A stretch of 52,708 nucleotides of DNA from Spirogloea muscicola (Eukaryota; Streptophyta; Zygnematophyceae; Spirogloeales; Spirogloeaceae). A program made the translations under genes and the position numbers. The stretch is taken from positions 1 to 52,708 of the forward strand of contig WELB01000099.1 of the NCBI GenBank assembly GCA_009602725.1, written 5' to 3'. The notes below the pieces were generated by a model, which worked only from the letters and a program-made list of their open reading frames with translations, did not search any database and had not been told where the DNA came from. Each line of letters opens with the position of its first letter. Within the stretch, counting starts at the first letter, position 1. This document shows positions 21,830 through 33,820 of the stretch, in pieces.

Positions 21830-24345
21830 CGTTGTCGATCCGACATTGGCGGGCAACCTTATTCTACCATCCCAACCGCTCAACAGAAGCGCGGACCTGC
21901 TGCTGAGCCGTCGATATGACATCGGCGGGCCAACCCCTTCCTATTGTCTCAACCAATCAAGTGCGTTATCTGCCGCTGAGCCGCGGATCTGGCTCCAGAG
22001 GGCAGACCCCATCCTACGATCTTAGATGTGCTTGCCTTTGTACTTGGCCATTTGGCCTTCGTTTGTATCAAATACACGAATCCTTTTATCCTACGACCGC
22101 TCAAAGAGCCCAAAGGGGAGCCAAAAAGCCCTAAGGCCCGCTCCAATGGGATGACCCATCCTGACGACCGAAGGCGAGTACCGGCCAGGCTAGCGGTGGG
22201 TAAAGGTCAAAGGATGAGGGGATAGCAATCCAGGCTACACTGGCCTTGGGGGTTAAGGGTGGAGGGAAATACGTGCATTTGAAAAGAAACGAAGGCCAAA
22301 TGGCCAAGTACAAGGTAAGCACATCTAAAGAAAGAGCAGCAATAGCCGTCTCAGGCTACACTGGCCTTGGGATCAAGGGTGGAGGGAGGAGCCAAATGGG
22401 CCAAAGAGCCTGCTCCAATGCCACACAATGCCATTTCTGCCGACCGTCACAAGCGAGCGGAGGGCTGGGACCGAGCAGTTCTACTCGGTCCAGTCTCGTT
22501 CCCTAAGCCGATTCACCGCCGCCGCCGTCGCCGCTGCCGCCGCCGCCCTGACCGCTGATACATCAGCGGGGATCGAGCTCGCACCCCGGACGTGCCAAGA
22601 AGGCTCGGGTTGCCGTGAAGGTCCGGATCTGCTGCTTGAGGAGCCTTCTACCAGAGAATTCCGTCACCGGTACGTAAACCAGCACATTGGCAAGGCACCT
22701 TTGTTCTTGCTTGATCTGACGCTCCGAACATTGTCTTGGAAGACGTCTAATATGTGGTGCTTACATCAATACCATATGTATAGGTTGCATTCTGTGCATC
22801 CTGCAAGTACTAACTAAGCAAAGACCCGAATAGGGCGTGCCGAGTTACTGAGACGTAAGTCCCATATAGGGCGTGCCGAGTCACTGAGACGTAAGTTCCG
22901 AATACGGCAAACCCTTGGTTACTGGACACTAAGACCCGAATAGGGCGGACTTGAGTTACCGGACACTGATACATTTGGTTCCGGTGCACAAGACCCTGTG
23001 TGGTCTCTAGAAGGTATCGGAGTCTGGTCTATGCATTGCTGTTGATTGCTTGGTACTTCCAACCGACCCCTTTCGCTCGGTCCAGTAAAAGTAGCAAATA
23101 GCAGTTCTACTCGATCCAGTAAAAGGGTCGGTGGAAAACCACCAAGCACTCAACAGCAATGCACAAACCAGATCCCGATGTCAATTAGAGACCACACAGG
23201 GTCTTGTGCACCGGAACCAGATGTATCAGTGTCCGGTAACTCAAGTTCGCCCTATTCGGGTCTTAGTGTCCAGTGCCCAAGGGTTCGCCCTGTTCGGGAC
23301 TTACGCTCAGTAACTCGGCACGCCCTATACGTCACTTACGTCTCAGTAACTCGGCACGCCCCTTTCCGGTCTTTGCTTAGTACTTGCAAGGATGCACAGA
23401 ATGCAACCCATACATATGGTACTGATGTAAGCACCACAGATTAGACGTCTTCCAAGACAATGCTCGGAGCGTCAGATCGAGCAAGAACAAATGTGCCTTG
23501 CCAACGTGCCGGTTTACGTACGGGTTAACGGTGTTCTCCAGTAGAAGGCTCCTCAAGCAGCAGACCCAGACCTTCACGCCTACCCGTGCCTTCTTGGCAC
23601 GTCCGAACGCGCGCTCGTTGCCCGCTGATGTATCAGCGGTGGCGGCGGCGGCAGCGGCAGCGACGACAACAGGAACGACGACGACAGCGGCGACGGCGGC
23701 GGCAGCGAATCGGCATAGGGAAGGAGACTGAACAGAGTATAATTGCTCGGTCCCAGCCCTCCGCTCGTTCATCTTCGGTCACAAAGAATGGAATTGTTTT
23801 GAGAGCAGGCTTTTTGGCCCATTTGGCTCCACCCTCCACCCTCAATTCCAAGGCCAGTGTAGCCTGAGACCGCTGATTTTGCTTTCCCCCTCACCCTTGA
23901 TCCCAAGGCCAGTGTAGCCTGGGACCGCCATTCCCTCTCCTAATTACAGTCACCGGCCGCTAGCCTGGCCGGTACCCGCCATCGCTCGTCAAGGTGGGTC
24001 ACACTCATTGATTCGGGCCTTAGGGCTTTCCGGAATCTCTTTGGCTTCTCCGTTGCCAGGACATTTGTAAGGCTAGAACTGGCCTCTGTTTCATGTGCAC
24101 CTTCTCTCTTCGGGCTTTTAGAGCTGTGAGTGTGTGTTAAGAGATGGAGGTCCTGTGTGGCAAAGTACAAAGGCAAGCACATTGACAAATGCACGGCTTC
24201 TAGAGCGGTTCTGGCGGTAGGATTGGGCCTGCCTGCCGATGCCAGATCCACGGCTCAGCAGCAGATACGCACTTCTTTCAAGTGATTGAGATTGTAGGAT
24301 TGGGTTTGCCCGCTACTGCCAGATCGACGGCTCAGCGGCAGGGAA
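21830..24345. repeat. Large imperfect palindrome, about 2.5 kb
   Basis: Arms of more than 1 kb face each other around a centre near 23095-23105. Matching landmarks outward are the ccgaccc(c)tttt/ctcg(g/a)tccag core, the agaccctgtgtggtctc word (22992 and 23185), the gccgagt(t/c)actgagacgta words, the cttggaagacgtcta word (22735 and 23447), a CGG/CCG-rich alanine stretch, the caggctacactggccttggg word (22354 and 23848 region), ccggccaggctagcgg (22182 and 23957), the tgcttgcctttgtac word (22030 and 24165) and a cggctcagc(a/g)gcag word (21900 and 24250, 24330). Each arm carries the same frame (22428-22817 plus, 23377-23772 minus) with A-L-F-L-L-D-L-T-L-R-like peptide; the arm differences change amino acids, so selection on it is doubtful. 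Confidence 0.8.
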
Positions 24346-26056
24346 ATTCCAAATCATAATCAGATTATCACGCCTTGCCATCTTACTAGTATTGACCCCA
24401 CCATAGATCCTACCAGACAATGCATCTCAGCACATTTATCATGTAAAATCTGTCATCGGGAAGACCAATTAGCAACAATGTTGTGTTCTGCTTGCAACGA
24501 AGGGTGGCATCTTCATTGTCTTACGCCACCACTAACAAGCATACCTTGCGATAATTGGTTCTGCCATGCTTGTGTGGATGCTGACCCAACTCTTCGGCCT
24601 GGTCAGGACTCATAGTTGTGTAGTGGGAATTCAGCAACCCATCCATCACAAGCTCCAGTCATTCAGATTATTCTATCGCACTGATATCCATTTATACATC
24701 TACCTGACTTTTTCGTTTTTTTGCCTTTTTTCATTATGCGTACGTTGCCAGTCACGTGGACTCTGACGCGTCACCTGAATTCCTTACAAATCTGCCCTAT
24801 CGACATTCCCTAGCAAATCGACACTGGATGGCACGACAGGCCCCCTTGGGACCGTGCCACGCTCCGTTGGCCTGGCCTTCCACAGCGATCGCGCCCTTGT
24901 GTAGTAATTGGACTCCCTTTGCCGTCGATCGCAGAGGGGAAGTCAGATGATAAACGAGGAACTTTCGGAGAGCGCCACTTTCCATCACTCAATGCACACC
25001 ACTTCAGGCAACCCCGCTGCGCCAGCCAGAGAATTGGGGAGAGGCGGCCGGGCTGTAGGGGAGGGAGGGCGGGGCGCCAGTACACTGCTCTGGGGGTGGG
25101 AGGAGGGAGGGTGGGGGAGAGGATCCACGGCGGTGGGGGAGGGGGGGCGGCCCCCTTTGGCGGACCGGCGGCCGGCAGCCGCCCCGCGGCCGGCGCGGCG
25201 TAGGCAGACCGGCCGAGCTGGCGCCTTGTGGATGGTCGGCGGGGCCACGCTGGCTTCCAGGTGGCACTTCAGTGGCGGCTCCGACCCCGACGCTTTCCCC
25301 CAGGCTCCGGTCATAGCGGACGAGCGGCGAAAGAATCTTACCTCTTCGGCCGTGTGGACGGCGGTGTTGTTTTCTGAGGGGCTAGCAGAGTCTCCATAAC
25401 TGCGGAAGCGTCGAGGGGTCGGCTAAGCGAGGGCTGAGCGAGAGCGTCTAGGCAGCGGCTGGAGCGGCGTGAGGAGCAGCAGAGAGCAAGGGAGACCGAG
25501 CCTGCGTGTGGAAAGGAACCCTGAGAGTGGAAGGGAACCCCGGCTCAACTGAGCTGTGGGGTGGGCAGTGCCCTTCTTTAGGTGGGGGTGTCCACAGTCT
25601 TTGAGCTCGACACGTAGCATGACACGCGTCACTACTGGACACCTGTCCCAGCAGGTGTCATGGTGCTGACATAAGCATCGACATCTGGCACCGCTAGGTG
25701 GCATCGCCATGGGCCCACCATCTACCTGGGTGAGATTAGCACTATGGCTTTCCATCAGCCAAGTCTACCTAATTAACCACAGGTTAGTCCCCAATCCACA
25801 ACAGGCGGCGCCGCCAACGTGGCGTGCCGTAGCCGACGTGGCATGCCACGTGGGGTTAAGCCGGACGGCGGGAGTCGCAGGTGGGCACGCGTCTGCTTCC
25901 GATACGCCAGAGTGAGTCAGAGAAGAAAGAACCAGAGACGACAGCTCTTTCGATTAAAGGGCATGGCTGTGAGTGGCCAGCCCAGAAGGGGCTCTCGTGC
26001 ATTAGCCCAGGCTAGTGGCTTCCGTGGTGGTGGTTTGGCTCCTCAGTATAGCTTGT
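24346..26056. other. GC-rich spacer without a gene
   Basis: 24400-24950 shows nothing recognisable. 25000-25300 is GC-rich and resembles the reverse complement of 3300-3570. 25390-25530 resembles the reverse complement of pieces at 2460-2560, 2840-2885 and 3245-3295, so a composite repeat has been inserted in opposite orientations at the two places. 25800-25870 holds a short palindromic word, gtggcatgccacgtgg. No intact reading frame with family similarity is present. Confidence 0.4.
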
Positions 26057-26962
26057 CAGGTATGCATGTCCTCACTCGGGGATATTAGTGTCCCCCCTAG
26101 CTAGCTCATCACCCAGTTAACAGGACATTTGTAAGGCTAGAATTGGCTTCCCTTTCACTTTCATGCGCACCGCACGTCTTCTCTCTGAAGGAGTAAGTCT
26201 ACACGGTCCGAAAGGGCAGGAAGGCGCAAAAGCATGAGAATGCCCTCAACGACTCCTGCGAGCGGGCACTCAACGTCGTCTAGTCAAGGAGTGCAGATCT
26301 GAATGACTAGCCACCGCGAGCCTATTGCCTATTGGGCTCGTGGTGGCTAAGAAAAAATATCAGAAAGAGGGCTTCAAAACGTCGCGCTGGCGGAACCCGA
26401 GGCAGCCGCCAAGGCGGCGCGGCCTGCCAGCAAGTGGACGGGAATGCCGAGGACCGCTGAACGGAGATGGCAAGTCGCATCCTGTGTACTTCAGCGAGCT
26501 GAAGCCGTGGCTGCTTGCTTGCTGCCCTTAGCGGCGGGACACAGCACGCCGAGCAAGCCGCTGGAGTAGGTCGAGCCAGCGGGAACCTAAGGTCCCGTGG
26601 ACGTCAGCTGCAAGCGCGACACACTCGTCGCCTGCAGGCTGGTCTGCGTGAGCCGCTTGGCGGACGGGCATCGGAAGACGGAGAAGCAGTCCTGCCCACG
26701 AAGCTCCAAACAAAACCGGCTTGTGCACCGAGCTGTGTCCTGCAGGCGGGGCGAGCAGGCCAACCTCAATGCCGATGGCTCGCTAGCACAGGTGCTTCGT
26801 ATGCGCCTGTCCACATCCCTCCAACGGTCCGTGGCCCACGCTTTGCTCCTGCGTGCTGGCCGTGCTCTAGCTGCGGCCTCTGGCTTCCACTGCTTTCCAG
26901 CGGCTAGTCTTTCTCACTCCGCGGCTGATAAGTCGAGCATGTTAAGTGATCATCCTACATGA
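26057..26962. pseudogene. Head-to-head remnants of the retroelement C-terminal region
   Basis: The plus strand ends a tail M-H-V-L-T-R-G-Y at 26088. 26370-26600 is similar, in the same orientation, to 34290-34510. On its minus strand it reads W-L-D-L-L-Q-R-L-A-R-R-A-V near 26528-26590. The plus strand at 26740-26962 reads A-D-G-S-L-A-Q-V-L-R-M-R-L, then L-L-R-A-G-R-A-L-A-A-A-S-G. The two halves of the same protein region are therefore on opposite strands, so the copy has been rearranged. Confidence 0.5.
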
Positions 26963-28731
26963 TGTTTGTTTACTTGGGAATTTGAGCGCTTTTCTGCTCT
27001 TCGGACCTTGTCGATTTCTTCCGGGCTAGCCCCCGTCGGAGGAGCTCACCTCTTTGGAAGGGGCGAGAGCTTTGGAAAGGCAGAAAACTGAAGAAGCAAT
27101 AAGTCTCAAAGGTAGAACGGATATCCAATGTGAGGCCATGGCTGTGAGAGGCCAGCCCAAAGAGAGTGAAGATTTCAAGAAGGGGCCGGAAGGTGCAGGA
27201 TACCGGTACTTCTCTCGGTGGCTTCTGCAAATGGACGCTCGATGATCTCTAGTCAGCAAATGCAGATCCGATTAAGTACAGGGCGGAGGAGCATGATCTA
27301 AACAGTAACTACCAAAGGTGCCTGCTCAGATATCCGCAGGGCAGGCTGGTGGATCTTCACAAACTGGTGCGGAAGCCCCATCTCAGGAGCCAGCACAGGC
27401 AACCCGACATGCGTACAGCGCCCAATTCGTCACCCACCAGACCCACTCGACCCGTCACCTAGGCGACTTTCGACGTCGAATCCGCTAGGTAGATACGTGC
27501 ATTGTACAGACGAAAACTTCTGTTAGTACGTTTTACGGGCATGGCACTCGCTGAAGTGGCAGTCAGCGAGCCGTCTTTGTGCGGCACGCCAGTGTCTCAC
27601 CTGGCGCCCTTCAGCGCAGCCAACTTGCCGCCCCTTGGCCACGGCGCGTCCCTGACATGGCTGCCAGAGTGGCAGCGCTGCGGCACATCGCCATCACCCG
27701 GTGTTATTACACCTGTGTTGCCCCCCTTTTGAAGGCCTCAATTTGGAGGAAACAGAAGCACGTTACAAAGAGGCGGTGGCTGCGAAGGCCAGCCCCAAGA
27801 GGTATAGACTCTGTCAGTGGAGGGCGATGGCCGTCATTGGCCAGACCAGAAAATAGAGAAACAAAGTTCCAAGGGGCCAGAAAAGCGCTAAAGCACAAAG
27901 CGACTCGAGTGGCCAAGTGGACAAGTTTCAGGGAGGAAGCCAACACAATTGTGCATCCACATTACATAATGCAGTGGCTAGTCTAGGTGGCCACGATGGG
28001 CCACAGATGGGCCATGTAAGGCTTGTCGAGAGGGAGCCTGTCAAAGGCCAGCGCCAAGGAATGGACAAGGCCTAAGAGGAAGCTCTTTGGGAAAACAAAG
28101 GCGCCTCCGCTTCGCAGACTCATGTGCTGTGCCCACAGCTGAGCAACGAGTAATCCCTGCACCAGCGTAGCTGACGGCAGGACGAGAGATGATGTGTCTG
28201 GCTAGACCAGTGCTGATATTGGTGTGCGCCAAACGACGCCGTAGGTGTCATGGAGTGTCTGGACAGAGCAGTGACAACGTCGGTGCACGCCTAGCAACCA
28301 TCAGTGCCGACGTCGGCGCATGCCAAGCGACCAACACAGGTGTGGCACGGCTTGCCAGACCTTGACCTGCCACTCGCCTGCCGTTGCAACTTAGTCCGAT
28401 GCGGGCCGTCCCTGGGTTGGGACGGAGACACTCGCCTGCCGCCGCCCAGGCGCGGCAGAAATCCGCCGGGTACGAGCACTGCTGAGGCTCGACACGCTAC
28501 ATCATGCTGACCCGCGACCTGTGACGATGATATCCCTGTACACCCAGTCGGGCTTAGAGCATTGGGGTTCGGACATGGAGCATTTCCAGCACAATCCTCC
28601 TACAGAGAGAAACGCTAGTGCACACAGCGCGCACACGCGCCGACAGCGCAGCGGAAGTCTCTCCCTACGGCACCGCCAGAAGGCGGGTCTGCTGTGGGTC
28701 AGCGGCTTAGAAGCTGTCCCCACATGGGGCG
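26963..28731. other. Spacer before the copia element, no gene
   Basis: Several copies of a short motif, (g)tggctg(t/c)ga(g)aggccagccc, occur at 27137, 27780 and 28035. A segment around 28195-28335 contains diverged direct repeats of a g(a/t)cg(g/t)tg(t/c)(g/a)cgcc type. The open frames here show no domain or motif that I recognise. Confidence 0.35.
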
Positions 28732-29024
28732 TGTTGTGAGAGGTCGATGAGACTCTTGCTCTTGCTAGCTCGTCTGATCTAGGTTCTAGAACTGTGTGTG
28801 GAGCCGCGGTACCACCTCCATGCGCGCATCACGAGGCCCATACACAGTGGAGCGTCGGCGGGGTACGGAGGGGCTCAGGGTATTCCTGAGCTTAGGGGAG
28901 TCCGGTGGTCTCAGCGGGCTGGTAGATCGATTGGATCTCCACCGCTGGCTTTGGCGCCGACCCGTGAGATCCAGAGCGTCGGCGCTAGGGCGCGCTGCCG
29001 GGCCCAGGGTTTAAGAGGCTGGAG
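28732..29024 (+). repeat. 5' LTR of the copia element
   Basis: It shares long stretches with 33821-34119, including gtgtgtggagccgcg, gtccggtggtctcagcggg and cgacccgtgagatccagagc. It begins tgttgtgagag. Similarity to the 3' LTR stops at ggctggag (29024). Confidence 0.85.
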
Positions 29025-29157
29025 GGGCTGCACCCCTGGCACTCTCTAGGGCGTACGCCGCCGGACACCGCTCAAGTCCAGCTCGCCGCCGCTGCAGCCG
29101 CCGCCGCCGCTGCCGCCGTTGTCGTCGCCGTGCTCGTCGAGTTTGGAGTTGCCAACA

Positions 29158-29800
29158 ATGGCTGCGCCATCTTCCTCATCACAATATGCTGCTTTTCTGG
29201 CTGTGTCATCCTCTGTGCATTTACATGGTACCAGAGGCTCGGTGACCGGAATCCAGCGCTTTGAGGGCAAGGACTGGCGTATGTATGGCGGCACAAGGTC
29301 GAGATGACGCCGGCTCTGGGGCGTCGTGCTAGGCGAAGGGCCGGCATCCGATGCGCCGGAGAAAGCCTCTCAAAGAGTGCGAGGAGCACGACGCCGTCGT
29401 CATTGCTCTTTTGATGGACAGCCTCGATCACTCCATCTCACTCAGATTGTGCCAGCAGGCAGTGCGGCAGAAGCTTGGAGAAAGCTTGGGAGCGTATTGT
29501 GAACCAACAGGCCAGCAGAAGATGCTTGCAGTATAGCAGAGGCTTCTTAATTTCAAGATGCAGGAGAGAGCAAAGCTGGCAGAGCATGAGATGGAGGCGA
29601 TTGGAGCAAGTATGGAGGCAAGCTTGAAAAGCTTCTAGATGGCAATCCTTCTCAACAGCTTGAAGCATACTCCCGGGTTTGCCGGGAAGACGATAGGTGG
29701 TGTTCGGGGGATCCAGGGACTTGTGGAACTACTGTAGACAGCCCGGGCACTGGAAGGCTCAGTGCCCTGCATTTGAAAGTAAAGATGCAGATCGACAAGC
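29158..29800 (+). pseudogene. copia gag remnant with degenerate zinc knuckle
   Basis: A frame starting at 29158 (M-A-A-P-S-S-S-S) leads to I-Q-R-F-E-G-K-D-W-R-M, which matches the usual copia gag start of a short acidic segment before a W. It then hits a stop near 29305. Further gag-like helices follow in shifting frames. At 29733-29765 the sequence reads C-R-Q-P-G-H-W-K-A-Q-C, a zinc knuckle in which the first cysteine of C-x2-C-x4-H-x4-C is missing. Confidence 0.6.
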
Positions 29801-29878
29801 GGCAATCAGGATAAACTAGTTCCTCTAATTTCTCAGCAGCAGGTGCAGTATAGTCAAGGAGGTCGCGAGTACAGCACT

Positions 29879-30480
29879 TGGCTAATTGATTCAGGCGCCA
29901 GTGCTCATATAACATGCAGGAAAGATTGATGCAAGACCTCATGAGGATTGCAGGCTGTCACATCGTCTTTGGGAATAGCACAAGTGCTCTCGCTGCGGGA
30001 CAAGGCACAGTAGACTTCATCGCCAGATTCAAGGGCAAGACCAGAAGAAGTACGCTAGAAGATGATCTCTGTGTTCCTCAGTTGGCCAGAAATCTACTCT
30101 CGGTGAACTCCTTCAACAACCGAGACATTTAACTCGTGTTGCATCCACAGGAGTGCAAGATCCTCTCTAGGACTGGAGAGGTGGTGGCTGTGGGGGAGAG
30201 GAGTGGTGGATTCTGCTGGCTTGCAGGTGAGACCTTGATGTCGGGAAGTCAATGCAACGTGGCGATGGCGAGCAAGAACGACAACCTGCAGCTGTGGCAT
30301 TGCAGGCCGGGACATCTACATGGTGGTGCTGTCAAGGAGATGTCAAACAACAGCTCGTGAGTGGTTTGGCACTTGGAGTTGATGGTCAGCTTATTCTTTG
30401 TGAAGGGTGTGAGCTTGGAAAGCAGCATCGAAGTTCCTTTCCTGCAGGGAGAGGCAAGAGAGCAGGCAGTCTTTTGGAGT
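29879..30480 (+). pseudogene. copia protease and integrase zinc-binding remnants
   Basis: At 29879 the frame reads W-L-I-D-S-G-A-S-A-H-I-T, the aspartic protease active site of copia elements, then a TGA a few codons later. The following frame (29914-30132) ends in L-A-R-N-L-L-S-V-N-S-F, the typical spacer before integrase. The zinc-binding H-H-C-C region is split: L-W-H-C-R-P-G-H-L-H at about 30292-30320 and C-E-G-C-E-L-G-K at 30400-30425 are in different frames. Confidence 0.75.
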
Positions 30481-30512
30481 TGGTGCACACGAATGTACGG
30501 GTCCAGGCGACA

Positions 30513-31530
30513 AAGATGACATCTTTGCTGAGCACAAAGAGCTTGCTTGCAGGATCCAACATTCTGTACCCCTTCGTGTCTGCATCGTACCCCACATAGA
30601 TGGCCTTGGTGCTCTTGGGATCCAGTTTGTTATGCAACCCAAATGGGCTTGTGCACATATGCATTACACCCAAAGACTCTCAGATGTGAGATGTCTGAAG
30701 GGAGGCAAGCGAGCAAGCAGTCTACTGGAGTTGGTGCACACGGATGTATGGGTCCAGCGCCAGTTCCATCACTTGGAGGGGGGAAGTACTTTGTGACCTT
30801 CAAGACTCTCAGATGTGAGATGTCTGGCTTTCGACCCGTCCACAATTAATCCGGCGTTCTCCCCTGCACTGCCCTCGTTTGACATCTTGCTCGCAGATAC
30901 GCCGCCGTAGACACAGCTTCACCCCAGGAGCTGTCAGGTCGTCTACTCTCCTGAAGCATGCACCTCGCAGCCTCCAGCAAGGTCCTGTTCATGCTCTCAG
31001 CAACGCCATCTGCTGGGGAGTATATCGTACCGTCCGCTCATGCTTGATGCCCTCTCGAGCCAGGAAGTTCTCGAACTCGTTGGACACGTACTCCCCACCA
31101 TTGTCGGAGCGAAGCACCTGCACCGGTCTTCCCACTTGCTTTTCTACTCCAGCCCGCCATCTCTGGAAAGACACTTGAAAGACACTCGACCTCTCCTTGA
31201 GTATATAGCACCAACATTTTTTGTGACATATCGCCGATGAAGGTCACAAAGTACTTCCCCCCTCCAAGTGATGGAACTGGCGCTGGACCCACACATCCGT
31301 GTGCACCAATTCCAGTAGACTGCTTGCTCTCTTGCCTCCCTTCAGACATCTCACATCTGAGAGTCTTTGGGTGTAATGCATATGTGCACAAGCCCACTGA
31401 GTTGCGTAACAAAGTGGATCACAAGAGCACCAAGGCCATCTTTGTGGGGTACGATGCAGACACGAAGGGGTACAGAATGTTGGATCCTGCAAGCAAGCGC
31501 ATTGTGCTCAGCAGAGATGTCATATTTGAT
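30513..31530 (-). pseudogene. Inverted integrase core between inverted repeats
   Basis: The integrase core reads on the minus strand, opposite to the rest of the element. It includes G-G-K-Y-F-V-T-F-I (about 31235-31250), L-R-S-D-N-G-G-E-Y (about 31090-31115), G-I-K-H-E-R-T-V-R-Y-T-P-Q-Q and M-N-R-T-L-L-E-A-A-R. It is flanked by two arms of about 270-290 bp (30513-30807 and 31236-31530) that are reverse complements. Both arms contain the segment for L-R-V-F-G-C-N and G-Y-D-A-D-T-K-G-Y-R-M. Frameshifts interrupt the core. The layout suggests an inversion with duplication of the ends. Confidence 0.8.
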
Positions 31531-32936
31531 GAAGTTGGCGTAGAAGTGAGAACGCTGCAGCAGATGAGAGGATTATGTTACGTTCTAAGGCCTGCTATGC
31601 TTGACTCTGAAGAGCCTGTCTTGTGTAGAGATGAAGATGAAGATTCAGAGGATGTCGATGGGCAAGAGCAGCCACTGATACCGCCACAGGACTCCGAGCA
31701 GCAGGAGGAGGAGGAGGCGCAGCAACAGCAGGCTGGACAGGAAGATATCCAGGCACAGCAACAGCTAAAAGAAGAGCAGCCGCAGCCTCAGCTGCAGCTG
31801 CAGTTGAGAAGATATACAAGAACTAGACAGGTCAGAGAGGATCCTGCATACTTGAATGATTTTGCAGCTGCCTTAGATGGACCCCTGACCATGGAGCAGG
31901 CAAAGCAGATGGAGGATGCTGCGCAGTGGGAGTTGGCCGCGGCTGAAGAGATGTGCTCCATTGAAGAGAACAAGACGTGGGAAGTTGTTGACATGCCACA
32001 ACGGCGGAAGGCAATTGCTTGCAAGTGGGTGCTCCGGCAGCGGAAGAGAGGTGCGGATGGGGAAGTTGTGAAATATAAGGCAAGACTAGTGGCGAAGGGA
32101 TTTTCACAGGTCGAAGGAATGACTACGATGAGACCTTTGCCCAAGTTGTCAACCCCAGTTGCAGAATATACCTCCATCCGAGTGTCTTTGAGTCTAGCTG
32201 CAGTCCTGAAATTTGGAGTACATCAGATGAATGTGACGACGGTGTTCCTCGATGGGAATCTTGAGGGAGAAATTATGATGATGCAGCCTGAGGGTTTCAT
32301 TGACCCACAGCAGCCAACCAAGGTCTGTCTCTTGAAGAATTCCCTGTATAGGTTAGAGCAAGCTCCAAAGATGTGAACTACAAGATCAATGACATGTCAA
32401 AGGAGGCAGGAACTGTGCGATGCACCAGCAACACCAGCGTATATGTGCTGCAGGAGCCAGCACAGCCTGTGGTGCTGTTGGCTCTGTACGTGGACGATCT
32501 GCTCATACTCAGCCCTAGTCTGGAGAGTGTCGACAGGGTGAAGGGGTTGCTGTGCGGCAAATTTAAGATGTCACACCTTGGGGAGGTGTCCTACCTGCTG
32601 GGTATGCAGGTGGTTAGGGATAGAAGGCGGAGGAGTATCAAGTTGGGACAGGTCCGATATGCTGAGCAGTTGCTGCAGCATTTCCGCATGGAGGGTTGCA
32701 AGCCGGCGTCGACTCCCATGGACCTAAAGCTGACATTGGCGAAGGAGCAGGAGCCACAGTCAGCAGCAGAGGAGGCCGAGGTGTCCAATATACCATATCA
32801 GCGGGCTGTGGGCAGCCTGATGTATCTAGCGACTGGGACGAGACCAGATGTTGCTGCAGCAGTTGGAGTAATTAGTCAATTCATGCAACATCCTAGGATG
32901 GCCCACTGGCAAGCCGTCACGCGAATTTTCTGGTAA
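31330..32936 (+). pseudogene. copia integrase C-terminus and reverse transcriptase
   Basis: The frame 31237-32376 carries I-S-H-L-R-V-F-G-C-N-A-Y-V-H-K-P, then a glutamine/glutamate-rich linker (31690-31800), then the reverse transcriptase start K-T-W-E-V-V-D-M-P and C-K-W-V-L-R. A local frame change occurs near 32115-32155 and is later undone. At 32230-32232 the expected catalytic Asp of motif A is Asn (H-Q-M-N-V-T-T). A stop near 32374 is followed by a shifted frame with L-Y-V-D-D-L-L-I-L (32484-32510), H-L-G-E-V-S-Y-L-L-G-M-Q and Y-Q-R-A-V-G-S-L-M-Y-L. The domain order is normal for copia, but the enzyme is inactive. Confidence 0.88.
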
Positions 32937-33800
32937 CTTGCTGGGACCACAAGTACGGGGCTTGCGTTTGGAGGAGAGAACGGACTCCAGCATCGCTCTT
33001 CTACAAGTGGAAGAACGCGGGCCCTGAACTCTTCAAACGATAGGGGACCTCCCAGGTTGTCTTCTTCTATGTCTTCTACTCTGACTGCTGTACAATCTAC
33101 GTTGGAAAGAAACTGGGCCCCGAGTCTGTCACAGGATAGGGGCCCTGGCAGGTCGTCCTGCTCTGCGCTGTCTGCTCAAACTGCTGCCTCAATCACTCTA
33201 AAACGAAACTGGGCCCCGACTCTATCACAGGATAGGGACCCTGGCAGGTCGTCCCGCTCTGTGTCGCTCTCTTTGGCTGCATCAGAAGTTGATGAGAAAC
33301 AATTGGGGAATAGTGTCGAGCGGTTTTCAACTCTCTATGGCCATGTTGATGCAGACTGAGGTGGGGACCTGAATACTCGAAGATCCACAGGTTATGTGTT
33401 CTTGCTGGGAGGAGCGGCCATATCTTGGAGCTGCAAGAGACAGAGATCTGTGGCATTGTCTACTGTGGAAGCAGATTATATGGCGGCTACCCAAGCAAGT
33501 AAAGAAGTTGTTTGGTTGACCAGAGTGCTCGGAAAATTGGGCTTTTCCTCAACGAGCTTCAACCCTAATCTACAGTGACAACCAGGGAAGTCTTGCATTT
33601 ATGACAAACCCGGTGCATCATAATAGGAGCAAGGATATTGAGATTCAGTGGCATTTTGTGAAGGAGCTCATTGAGCAGGTAGAGTCTGTTTCCAAAATTG
33701 CCCAACCGACAGCATGGCTGCTGATAGCTTGACCAAAGGAGCAGGCAAGCTAAAGCATCACAAGTGTGTTCAGCAGTTTGGTCTAGAGATGACGTAGACT
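32936..33800 (+). pseudogene. copia RNase H remnant with internal tandem repeat
   Basis: The RNase H part resumes near 33345 with V-D-A-D then TGA in place of the usual W, followed by [38 protein letters not shown] and, after a frame change, H-H-N-R-S-K-D-I-E-I-Q. Between the reverse transcriptase and RNase H lies 33010-33260, with three diverged units of about 96 bp, each holding gggccc(t/c)ga..ct and gatagggg(c/a)cc. Confidence 0.75.
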
Positions 33801-33820
33801 CATACTTGCCAGAGTGGGAG

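Noticed and set aside
22428-22817. Plus-strand 129-codon frame as a real gene
   Set aside because: It is mirrored in the other palindrome arm with amino-acid-changing differences and an unstable alanine repeat, and has no recognisable domain.
30386-30673. Apparent separate minus-strand gene with G-Y-D-A-D-T-K-G-Y-R-M
   Set aside because: This is one arm of the inverted repeat inside the copia element, not an independent gene.
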